From contig JAWHQI010000165.1 of assembly GCA_033032865.1 (NCBI GenBank), positions 5,281,001 to 5,345,000 of the forward strand: 64,000 nt of DNA, read 5' to 3'. Shown in pieces: positions 55,292 through 64,000 of this stretch. Numbering within the stretch: position 1 is the first letter of the stretch; each line of letters begins with the position of its first letter. Origin of the DNA: Dactylorhiza incarnata (lineage: Eukaryota; Streptophyta; Magnoliopsida; Asparagales; Orchidaceae). The notes under the pieces are model-generated. The model saw only the letters and a list, made by a program, of their open reading frames with translations, was not told where the DNA came from and searched no databases. Made by a program: the position numbers and the translations under genes.

Positions 55292-56262
55292 TGTTGGAGC
55301 TTGATCACCACTTCTCTTAGTTTGAGAATAACAAATCACACTATGTATTTGATCTTACTTTGTGATTATAGTGTGCAGGTACTATATTTAAATAACTCCA
55401 TGAACAGGATGTTGATTGATGGTGATTCTCTGAACAGAGAGCTAACGCCCTGCCTTAGAAGTTAACGCCCCGCGTTAACTTATCGTCGAGATGGGATGAC
55501 GTTGAGAAGAGTATGACATAGATAAGAAATGGCGTCGAGTAGCCAAAGACAATGCCAGCGTTAGAGATAACGCCCACATTTAGTCCATGATCTGCCAAGA
55601 TCTCGACGGTTGCACGATCTCAGTCACCACCATACACGATCACTAATGCTGGAGTTAACTTCTTAACTCCCGGCGTTAACTCCCGTGCCTATTTAAAGAG
55701 CTGATTTCGTTGCTCAAAAAGATAACTTTAAAGCCTTCATTCCAATCTTCTGAGAGAGCATTTCATCTCTGAATTCAGAGAGCACTCCCAACACCACCAT
55801 TGAGGAACAAGAGTGAGAAGGAGATTTACAATGGTCAAATTTGAAGAAGGATGCTCGCTTCAACTCCTACGATGGTCTTTGCATGTCTTCAACATCTCCT
55901 TCAGAGCTCTTCAATATAGGGAGTCTTTTATTCTGAATTTTTTTTATCTTTTCATTATTTTCTTGTAACGGTAGTGAATTCGTTGCCTTGCGTGTGGCGA
56001 CTAGGCCGGGTTCGGTTTAGGGGGAAATGACCGCCTTGTGCGTGGTGACTAGGTCAATGGTAGATCTAGGTGGTGGCTTGAGGCTTTATTTGGGGAAAGA
56101 TAGGTTATAGCCAACCGGTCGTTGGGAGAAGAACCGGTGTAGGAAGAAAAAGTGTTTTTACCTTGTCTCCTTTAATTTCAAGCGTTAGTGAAATTTTATC
56201 TTGTAATTCTCTTCGATATATATAATATTCATTTTCATTATCTTCTTAACGCCGGTGTTAGC
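55292..56262 (+). repeat. Sirevirus LTR fragment X
   Basis: It starts TGTTGGAGCTTG and has the same landmarks as Y. Its word array is at 55440-55686 (for example GTTAACGCCCCGCGTTAAC at 55461-55479) and a TATA-like TATTTAAA is at 55690-55697. A TGAATTCG...GGCGACTAGG downstream block is shared with Y. It is cut by the start of Y at 56263, so its C-run 3' end is missing here. It is probably an older LTR into which S3 inserted. Confidence 0.75.
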
Positions 56263-57677
56263 TGTTGGAACATGGTCTTCCGCATCTTCCAGGTTTGAGA
56301 ATAACAAATCCTATGTGTATTTGATCTTGTGTATTTAAGTGTGCAGGAAACAATGTCATATGACCCAAGGATAACATAAGGAGGTTGCCACCAAGTTTGA
56401 AGCCAAAATTCCAGCATGCCCACTAACGCTGGCAGTAGCCACTAGCGCAAGTGCTAGCTAATAGCGCATGCGCTAGCCCTAGCACAGGCGCTAGCCACTA
56501 GTGCCGACGCTAGACACTAGTGCCGGCGCTATCCACTAGCGCAGGCGCTAGCCTCTAGCGCAGGCGCTAGCCACTAGCGCAGGCTCTAGCCTCTAGCGCA
56601 TGCGCTAGCCTCTAGCACAGGCGCTAGCACTGATTAGAAAATTTCGGGAGGCAGTTATAGAAGGCGCTAGCGCCGGCGGTAGCGGATAGTGCCGGCGGTA
56701 GCGGCTAGCGCCGGCAGCAGTGCGACGCACAAGAGGAATTTTGACAAGATTTCCTTGGAATGAAATATACGCACACGCAGGATATTTCCTAAACTGGGAT
56801 AGCGTCGGCGGTAGCGATAGCGCATGCGCTAGCTCCAAGGCTATAAAATGGGCCCCTTGGCTCCATCTTCTTCATCCTCTCACACCCATAAATTCCAGAT
56901 CTTCATGCCACATCATATAGAGGAAGTTTTTGAGTGATACTCCCACAAATCCATGAAGGCTTAAGGAGATCTGTGGAGAAGATTTCAATATGCTTCATCC
57001 TCGTGACAAAAGACTGCATCGACTATGATCATACTCTGCGGGTCTTCGTCTACTTCTTCAAGAGATCCACTTAGGGAGTTTTTTACATTGTTGTTGTTTC
57101 TTTTATTTACTCTTTTATACTCGTGTAGTGAATTCGCCTCGTGTTGGCGACTAGGTATGGGTAGGACTTAGGGCAAAAATTCGCCTCGTGTTGGCAACTA
57201 GGTCTAGGGTGTAGAACTAGGGGGTGCTCGAGGCCATATCTGGGGGAGGATTCGCTAGAGCGGCTTAAGGCCATATCCGGTGGAGGATAGGCTAAAGCCA
57301 CCGGTTTATGAGGATGCGAGTCGGGATAGACAATGAAAAGACTTTTTACTATTCGCCTTTGATTTCTAGCATTATAAGAAATCAATTTTTGTAATCTTAT
57401 ATTTCAAGTTAATAAAATCATGTCTCTATTTTATTTCACTTGATTTGTTTGGTTTTTCTCTATTTTAATCTCTTAACTTTTCAAGTCTTTTAAAATATAA
57501 TAAAAAGTTTTTAAAATTCTTATTCACCCCACCCCCTCCCCCCTCTAAGGGCGCATACAGATCCAATATTATCAACAAAATAAAAAAGTTTCGATTTTCT
57601 ATAAATCTCTCAGTTTTACTCAAAAATTCATAAACCCCTTATTCACCCCCCCTATGAGGGCGCCATAATATCCAACA
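56263..57677 (+). repeat. S3 5' LTR (LTR Y)
   Basis: TGTTGGAACATGG to TATCCAACA, 1415 bp. GCGCTAGC words cover 56422-56718 and recur near 56820, followed by CTATAAAA at 56841-56848. The 3' end motif (TTATTCACCCC, C-rich tract, GAGGGCGC or TAAGGGCGC, then AACA) occurs twice, ending at 57577 and again at 57677, exactly 100 bases apart. The second is followed by the primer site. Confidence 0.85.
56422..56718 (+). repeat. CACTAGCGCAGGCGCTAGCC word array, LTR Y
   Basis: About fourteen words such as CACTAGCGCAGGCGCTAGCC and GCGCATGCGCTAGC, many perfectly self-complementary (GCGCTAGC, GCGCATGCGC). The first word contains TAACGCTGGC, close to the LTR X type. The array lies upstream of CTATAAAA at 56841. 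Confidence 0.88.
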
Positions 57678-57679
57678 AG

Positions 57680-57691
57680 TGGTATCATAGC
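57680..57691 (+). other. Initiator-Met primer-binding site, S3
   Basis: TGGTATCATAGC, one mismatch from TGGTATCAGAGC, two bases after the LTR. Confidence 0.85.
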
Positions 57692-57705
57692 AAGTTTATT
57701 CCAAA

Positions 57706-58784
57706 ATGGTTTCACAATCGGGAATAATGGCGCATCATGATCATGCTTTCGTTGAGGGTCAAGGGATTAGTAGACCTCCACTATTTACTGATACTGCCTA
57801 TAATTATTGGAAAACAAGAATGTGTTGTTTTTTAATTGCTTTAGATAATGATGTGTGGGGTATGGTGGAACAATGCTACTCTCCACCAACATTTGTTGTT
57901 GGAGAAGTTACTATGGAAAAATTGAGAGACAAATGGGATGATAACGACAAGTTAAGATGCAAGAATAACGCTAAAGCTATGAATGCTTTATTTTGTGCTT
58001 TGGATAGAACGGAATTTAATAGAACTTGTGCTTACAAAATTGCTTATGATATATGGAATTTATTAGAAATCACTCATGAAGGTACTTCGCAGGTCAATGA
58101 TTCAAAGCTTTTCCAACTTGAATTCGAATACAAGAAATTCTGGATGGAGGAAAATGAAGACATAGATTGAATGTACACAAGGTTCACCAAGATCATCAAC
58201 GACTCAAAATTACTTGGAAAAGTGTTCTCCAACGACGACTTGGTGAGAAAAATTATAAGGTCTCTCCCTATAATGTTTAATCGAAAGGCGACGACTATCT
58301 CAGAGTTGCATGATTTGAAGAAACTCCAAATTGAGAGCCTCATTGGAAACCTCAAGACCCAGGAGATTGAACTCAAAATTCAACAACAAGACTACAACAT
58401 GGAGTCAAAGAAGAAGGATTTGGCCTTAAAACAAAGAAGGAGGCTGATGGAGATGACGATGAAGAGGACAAGGAGAGCCTTTTTGTGAAAAAGTTCATGA
58501 AGAATCCGGAAAGGAGAAACACCTTACAGAAATATTTCATCAAGAAGGGATCCTCATCGGTGAAGGGAAGAGGTAGCGATGAGGACGATGATGAGCGACC
58601 ATCACTGAAGTGCTACCATTGCAGAAAGATCGGACACATACAGAGCCAGTGCCCTAAATATCTGAAAGAGCGTAAAGAAAAGCGGCACATGGGAAAAGAG
58701 AAGAAGAAGGTCCTAAAAGCGGCTACTTGGGATGAATCCACCTCCGACGAATCAAGCAGCTCATCCTCCAGTTGTGAAGAATAA
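57706..58784 (+). pseudogene. S3 gag, frameshifted
   Basis: The first Met is at 57706, close to the primer site. The N-terminal gag core is in frame to a TGA at 58168 (YNYWKTRMCCFLIALD, TAYKIAYDIWNLLEITHEG-like region). It continues after the stop (58171: MYTRFTKIIND, DDLVRKIIRSLP) and, after a shift, at 58485-58784 with one CX2CX4HX4C knuckle (CYHCRKIGHIQSQC) and a Lys/Ser-rich tail. Equivalent to 50867-52104 in S2. Confidence 0.85.
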
Positions 58785-58790
58785 GCCAAT

Positions 58791-59340
58791 GTGTGCTTCA
58801 TGACAAAGAACAACACACTATCCGATGATGAAAGCAATGTTCAAAGTGACACAGAGGTAACTCTTCCTACTACCTATGATGGTTTATATGTTGAGTATTT
58901 ACAAACATGCAAATTTTTTGATAAAAGTTTAAATGATATTGTGATTCTAAATTCTGAAAATAAACTTTTGTTAAAAGAAAAAAAAATTATCTAAACTATT
59001 AGGGAAAGAGAACGCATCTTGCCAAGAGTTCAATCATTCCTTGGCAAGAGTGAAAGAACTTGAAGAAGCTCTTTCTAAGTCCCACTCCAATATCGAAATT
59101 CTTACTAAGGAGAAGGGGAATTTAAAAAGACTTTAAAAACCTCTCTTTCTCAAATAGGAGAAGGAAAGAAAAGTTTTGTGAATCGATGCATTATGTTAAT
59201 AACGGAAAACACCACTCTTAAAGCTCGTATTCATGATCTAAATATGGCTATTAAGAAATTTGGAGTTGGGCAAAGGTCTCTCGACATGATCTTGTCCAAC
59301 CAATGTCATGGTAGTGCTAAATATGGCCTAGGATATATTA
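58791..59340 (+). pseudogene. S3 gag coiled-coil region
   Basis: Several frames (58791-58994 and 59178 onward) with text such as LNDIVILNSENKLLLKEKK and NTTLKARIHDLN, predicted coiled coil, as expected between knuckle and protease in Sireviruses. It is broken by frameshifts near 58995 and 59140. Confidence 0.6.
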
Positions 59341-59345
59341 CTGGG

Positions 59346-59387
59346 AGTTATCGCCTAGCGTTAACTCTTAACGTTGGCGTTAGCAAT
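59346..59387 (+). repeat. GTTAACG words in S3 gag-protease spacer
   Basis: GTTATCGCCTAGCGTTAAC and TTAACGTTGGCGTTAGC lie side by side as inverted words. They resemble LTR X words and the first word of LTR Y. The place in the element is the same as the array at 50225-50390 in S2. Confidence 0.6.
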
Positions 59388-59686
59388 AATTCCAGAAATT
59401 ATATTTTCTGTTAATAAAAAATCATTTCAAATTCAAACGTTATCTCATCTTCCTGCAAGAGTTTATCCAAAACTCCGAAAAGGGTTTCATCCCCTTTTAT
59501 GTCGTGTGCCAAATTTCATATATTTGGACACACCTCGGACTCATGTAGGAAGAAGGGTCGTTGTGTTATATAGCAAAACTGGGTGCCTAAGGTTTCCACC
59601 AATTCTATGGGAGGAACTGCTTGGGTATCTGGATCGTAACTCTTATCTCCTTTTAGGTATGTTGGCATGCTAAGGACAAAAAGGAC
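59388..59686 (+). other. S3 gag tail, decayed
   Basis: One frame retains FGHTSDSCRKKGRC near 59522-59564, a knuckle-like string, and DAKDKKDV-like codons just before the protease. No continuous ORF. It is the region between word array and protease. Confidence 0.45.
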
Positions 59687-60161
59687 GTGTGGTATTTGGA
59701 CTCGGGATGCTCCAAACACATGATGGGCAACAAAGCAAAGTTTTTTAGCCTTGAGATGAAGAAAGGAGGGTTGGTAACTATTGGAGATAACGGAAAAGGA
59801 AGGATCATGGGCATCGACACAGCGGTCAACGATTCTTTCTCAATTTCTAATGTTTTATTTGTAGATAGCTTGAAACATAATTTAATATCAATTAGTCAAT
59901 TATGTGATAAGGGTTTAAATGTATTATTTGAATCATCTACAAATCTTTGTAAAATCATAAATTCTAAAATAAATGATGCCGTACTCACCGCACCTAGAAT
60001 TCATAATGTTTATATGATTACCTTTAATGACCTTTCACAATCGTCATTAAAATGCGTTATTTTTAAAAACGATGAATTGGAACTTTGGCATAGGCGTCTT
60101 GGTCACTCTAGCACCAAGTTTATTTTGAAATTATCAAAAGATAAATTAATTAAAGGTTTGC
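59687..60161 (+). pseudogene. S3 protease and GAG-pre-integrase, cut
   Basis: It starts WYLDSGCSKHMMG (protease DSG), then LKHNLISISQLCDKG and the first half of the zinc domain, LWHRRLGHSS. The sequence is broken after KDKLIKGL by the solo LTR at 60162 and resumes at 61890. The codons after 60161 belong to the insertion. Confidence 0.88.
60157..60161. repeat. TSD, left of solo LTR (TTTGC)
   Basis: TTTGC here and TCTAC at 61885-61889 are in the right positions for a 5-bp duplication with two transitions. The reading frame of the zinc domain continues directly after the second copy. Confidence 0.6.
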
Positions 60162-61884
60162 TGATAAGTAGTATTTATATATCTTTTTAATTGAAATTTT
60201 TGTAATTATTTAATATGAATTTTTCTTTTTCATGTCAATGTTAGGTTATAATTAGTTCTTTTGTAATTTTGATTATAACTAAACTTAATTTCAATTTTTG
60301 CAGAATTTTGGGAGAAATTGGTGAAATTTATAAGTCACACCCTCGGTCACGCCCATGACCCAGGGCATGTAACCTGGAGATCAAGCCAGATTCGATGTCG
60401 CGCTGTTTGAACCAGTCCACAACAATTCACGCCCGTGACCCAATGTCACGCCCGTGACCCAGGGCGTGTAAACATAGAATCTTCCCAGCTAGCTATCGTC
60501 GAGACGTGGAGATGTTGTCGAGAAGTCAACCTAAGTCACGCCCGTGACCCAGATGTCATGGCCGTGACTTGCCCGCATGGTCTCTACACGCCACCACGCC
60601 AAAATCGAACCCACGCCACATTAAATGAAGTCGTCAAAGGTCACGCTCATGACACAAATGTCACGGGCGTGACATGTCACTTTTCACAGCACCGTCCCGC
60701 AAGACCCACGCAGCTGTCGGATCCAATGTGAACATTGATTACACGCCCTTGGTCATGCTCGTGACCGAGGGTGTGTAATTTGGAAAGTTTTCCTATAAAT
60801 TCCAGAGCTCTCCTTGAGTCTAGGGTTCTGAATTTTGGAGAGGGGAAGGTGCTGCTTGAGCTGTTAGTGAGCTTTTCATGTTTCTTTCATGTTTTTTTAC
60901 ATGCTCTCTCTTTCTTTTCCTTTCATGCAATGTACTACTTTCCATTCAATGCAATAGTTTAGTGATCTTGTAATCTTTTCTTGCTAATGTTGTAATTTTC
61001 CTTCAACTTATAATCATTATTGGTATCAATAAAGTTTAGTTTGCTCTCTTTTGTTTGTCTCCTTCTACCTTAGTTAATTTTTCCTTTTTGCAATTTTATT
61101 TTTCTTTCTCTTTCCCCTCCACCATGATTAACTAATTCTCATGAGTGCTCGATTGAAATGATCTGAGGATGAGATAATCAAGTTATGATTTTCTAAGCTC
61201 TCTTTTTCCGTTTTTGTAAACACTTGAATTACCCTTGATTTTTAACTTATGAGGCCAGATTTTTAATGTATGGTTTTCGCTTAAGTTTTCATATTTAGTT
61301 AGCCGAGAGGCTTAAAGTATGAATCGATCACTCAAGGCTAAAGAGAGTTGTACGCACCCCTCGAGAGAGGATGACGTAAATCTCTCGGATTGGAGTCAAA
61401 TCCAATTGTGGGGTTCACAACATAAAATAAGTTTTAGGTAATCATTTATAGGATGAGAGTCCGGTTGATTTTTCCTAAACTTAGTTGGGCATTAACCTCG
61501 AGATAGGCATGTTCGAGCTTTAGGAACCTCCACGATCAAGTAGTTTAAATTAAACGGAATTAGATTTATTTATCTTTCACTTGATTATTCTCACTCCAAG
61601 GTGATTTTAGATTGAGCACTAATCTTTTTACCATCATTTAAACCCTACTCTTAATTTGCCAAATTTTCTCATTTAGCTAAGTAAAACAAAACCTCAAAAT
61701 CTATTTGATAAGATAATAGTGATTTTCTTCGAAGTAGAAGTAATCAACGCGCCCCGTGGAATATGACCTTAGTATTTTTAAATATCTTATATTATAGACG
61801 ATAAGTTACACTTGCCTTCATCGCATATAGTTTTGGAAAACATCTTTAACCCTTCGCTAAACAAATATGAAATTTTCTATATCA
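60162..61884 (+). mobile_element. Solo LTR of a gypsy-like element in S3
   Basis: TGATAAGTAG to CTATATCA, 1723 bp, without internal region. TCACGCCCGTGA words cover 60340-60775, followed by CTATAAAT at 60793-60800. Near the 3' end GCCCCGTGGAATATGACC and ACGATAAGTTACACTTGC resemble the conserved LTR end of Tat/Ogre-like elements. It interrupts the integrase zinc domain of S3. Its decayed TSD suggests an old insertion. Confidence 0.75.
60340..60775 (+). repeat. TCACGCCCGTGACCC word array, solo LTR
   Basis: About eight copies of words such as TCACGCCCGTGACCCAGG and TCACGGGCGTGAC. TCACGCCCGTGA (60427-60438, 60446-60457 and others) is a near-perfect palindrome. The array ends just before the TATA-like CTATAAAT. 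Confidence 0.85.
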
Positions 61885-61889
61885 TCTAC

Positions 61890-62820
61890 CTATGCTTAAT
61901 TGTAATTTATCTTCTCTTTGTACGCCTTGCCAAAAAGGAAAGTTTTCAAAAAATTCTTTTAAAATCAAAAATGTAATTTCTACTTCTAGACCGCTTCAAT
62001 TAATTCATATGGACTTATTTACACCGGTTAGCACTTTTTGTGTAGGAGGTAGAAAATATACTTTTGTAATAATTGATGACTAATCAAGATTTTGTTGGAC
62101 TTTATTTCTATCTTCCAAATCTAATGCATTTATTGAATTTACTAAACTATGCATTCGTATTCAAAACGAACTTGATTTAAAAATTAAATGCATACGCTCG
62201 GATCATGGAGGAAAATTTGAAGATGTTAAGTTTTCTTCTTTTTGTAATGATTTAGGAATTAAACATGAATTTTCCACTCCTCGCACCCCACAACAAAATG
62301 GTGTAGTGGAGAGGAAAAATAGAACCCTTCAAGAGCTAGCACGCACTATGCTTTGTGAATATGGGTTGCCTAAATTATTTTGGGCCGAACCAGCTAGTAC
62401 TTCATGTAATATTATTAATCGTGCCATGCTTTGACTTATTTTAAAATTAACACCTTATGAGCTTTATTTTAAAAGAAAACCTAATGTATCTTATTTTCAT
62501 GTTTTTTGTTGCAAATGTTTTATTTTAAATACTAGAGATGCATTAGGAAAATTTGATGAAAAAAGTGATGAGGGAATTTTCATTGGGCACTCTTCAGCTA
62601 GTAAGGCTTATAAAATTTATAATAAAAGAACTAAAATAGTCGAAGAGTCTATTCATGTAAGATTTGGTGAGAATATTCCTTGTGTAGATACTAATCATAT
62701 AGGAATCGAAGAAGAACCCCTTCCCCCTTTGGAGCATGAGGTTGATGAATCACTTGGAGAAAAAGAAGAGGAGAAAGATGAAGAACAAGTGGAATATGTT
62801 CCTCCAAGTGTGCTATAGTT
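61890..62820 (+). pseudogene. S3 integrase and linker
   Basis: It resumes the zinc domain (CTPCQKGKF), then the core: D in LIHMDLFTP, D in CIRSDHGGKF and E in NGVVERKNRT. The post-core region follows (KSDEGIFIGHSS, YKIYNKRT), then an acidic linker. Stops at about 62082 (TAA after IIDD), 62433 (TGA after RAML) and 62818 break it. The second is consistent with CGA to TGA decay. Confidence 0.85.
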
Positions 62821-62899
62821 TTCAAAAGATCATATAAGGGAGCTTGTTATTGGAGAACTGTCAAAATGGGTAAGTACTCGTTCTTCTTTACATGAGTCC

Positions 62900-63769
62900 T
62901 TTTCAAACCTTTGTTTTGTATCCAAAATAGAACCAAAAAACATTTCAACCGCTTTAAATGATGAATTTTGGGTTTTAGCTATGAATGATGAATTAAATCA
63001 ATTTGAACGTAATATGGTTTGGAATTTAGTAGAGAGGCCATATAATCATCTGGTTATGGGTGTCAAATGGATTTTTAAAAATAAACTAGATGGTGACTCT
63101 AGGATTACAAGGAATAAAGCTAGACTAGTTGCACAAGGATATTCACAAATCGAAGGGGTGGATTGTGATGAAACTTTTGCACCCGTTGCTCGCATAGAAT
63201 CAATTAGAATATTTTTTGCATTTGCGAGTTTTAAAAGATTTAAATTATTTCAAATGGATGTTAAAAGTGCATTTTTAAACGGGATTATAAAAGAAGAAGT
63301 TTATGTAGAACACCCCCCCCCCCCCAGTTTTGTGAATGAAAAATTTCCAAATCATGTGTATAAGTTAGAGAAAGCACTTTATGGATTGAAGCAAGCGCCA
63401 CGTGCTTGGTGTGTTAGATTGACATTATTTTTGATAAAGCACGATTATAAAATGGGAAATGCGGATAATACACTCTTCATTAAGCATGTAGATAATGATT
63501 TGATTTTATTGCAAATTTATGTTGATGATATTATATTTGGAGCTACTAATGAAGAGTTATTTAATGAAGTAGTTTTAGTGATAAAAAATGAATTTGAAAT
63601 GAGCTTGGTAGGAGAACTCACTTATTTTCTAGGATTTCAAATCTCACAAAGACAAGATGATATTTTTATTTGTCAAACTAAATATGTTCATGATATTCTT
63701 AAAAGATTTGGATTTGAAAACCTAAAACAAGCTAATACACCAATAAGTGTATCACCTAAAATAAGCTAA
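62900..63769 (+). pseudogene. S3 reverse transcriptase
   Basis: The frame from 62981 ([11 protein letters not shown]) covers the [86 protein letters not shown]. The usual PPGF turn after EEVYVE has become PPPPSF through a run of 14 C at 63309-63324 or so. A stop follows SVSPKIS at 63769. Confidence 0.88.
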
Positions 63770-64000
63770 TACACCAATATTGATCAAACATTATATAGAA
63801 AAATGATAGGCTCATTGCTATATTTAAGCGCATGTAGACCCGATATTATATTTTTCGTTTGTTTATGTGCTAGATTTCAAACTAACCCAAAAGAATCACA
63901 TTTAAAAGCGGTTAAACGTTTTTTTAGATATCTAATCAGAACATCTAGATTAGGCTTATGGTATCCTCATAATCATTGTTTTATTTTACACAGTTTTTCT
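63770..64000 (+). pseudogene. S3 RT-RNase H junction, cut by window end
   Basis: After the stop at 63769 the frame continues with YRKMIGSLLYL, CRPDIIFFVCL and HLKAVKRFFRYL, the usual region between RT and RNase H. The rest of the element lies beyond the window. Confidence 0.75.

Larger units (their letters stand above)
56263..64000 (+). mobile_element. Sirevirus-like copia element S3, runs off window
   Basis: It comprises 5' LTR Y, primer site, gag, protease, integrase, RT and the start of RNase H, all + strand and continuing past 64000. Stops and frameshifts are common. A solo LTR of another family sits in the integrase gene. Protein motifs resemble S2 ([27 protein letters not shown]). Confidence 0.88.

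Noticed and set aside
60435..60731. 98-codon frame in the solo LTR
   Set aside because: It lies across the TCACGCCCGTGA array and has no similarity to known families.

Overview
This window looks like intergenic heterochromatin of a flowering plant. It consists almost entirely of LTR retrotransposons inserted into one another. The evidence is Ty1/copia and Ty3/gypsy-type coding sequence, primer-binding sites matching plant initiator-Met and Asp tRNAs, TG...CA long terminal repeats (LTRs) and 5-bp target-site duplications (TSDs) that can be read directly. I found no convincing host gene, rRNA, tRNA gene or CRISPR array. The species cannot be named from the sequence.

Layout, left to right. (1) 51 to about 3240: a very long LTR-like sequence in + orientation. 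(2) 3241-4851, resuming at 12967-17040: unassigned AT-rich sequence with tandem repeats and intron-like texture, split by a complete minus-strand copia element at 4857-12961 (TSD AGAGG, LTRs 1064 and 996 bp, gag-pol 7697-10852 with later frameshifts). (3) 17041-18174: an 18-bp minisatellite and a gypsy-like LTR fragment. (4) 18175-22729: the 3' part of a plus-strand Sirevirus-like copia element (S1), made of an envelope-like ORF, polypurine tract and 3' LTR. (5) 22730-26406 plus 32663-32949: a second copy of the long LTR family, minus orientation, split by LARD-A (26412-32657, TSD TTGAC), a non-autonomous gypsy-like element with a tRNA-Asp primer site and a gag-like zinc-knuckle ORF. (6) 32950-33116 plus 53719-54790: a third fragment of that long LTR family, split by an almost full-length minus-strand Sirevirus, S2 (33117-53718, TSD TAACT, LTRs about 1.5 kb). 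S2 carries in its left LTR a three-LTR relative of LARD-A, the LARD-B complex (34481-43445, TSD GGGAC). (7) 54795-64000: related Sirevirus LTR pieces (Z inverted, X, Y) and the 5' two-thirds of a plus-strand Sirevirus (S3), whose integrase gene is cut by a solo LTR (60162-61884). S3 runs off the window end.

Relative order of insertion follows from the nesting: long LTR copies, then S2 and LARD-A, then LARD-B. All coding regions except the LARD-B gag-like ORF, and perhaps the first parts of the copia gag-pol and the S2 envelope-like ORF, are broken by stops or frameshifts.

The most interesting pattern is a repeated layout: an array of short CG-rich inverted-repeat words, then a TATA box, then a transcript start region. 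It occurs in most LTRs here, each family with its own word. In S1 and S2 the same layout, with words like those of the element's own LTR, also sits inside the element directly upstream of the envelope-like ORF. In S1 the internal copy shares a 15-nt word, a 10-nt word and the CCAATCA-to-TATA arrangement with its LTR. This suggests a private, LTR-derived promoter for the envelope-like gene. S2 and S3 also carry such words in the gag-protease spacer.
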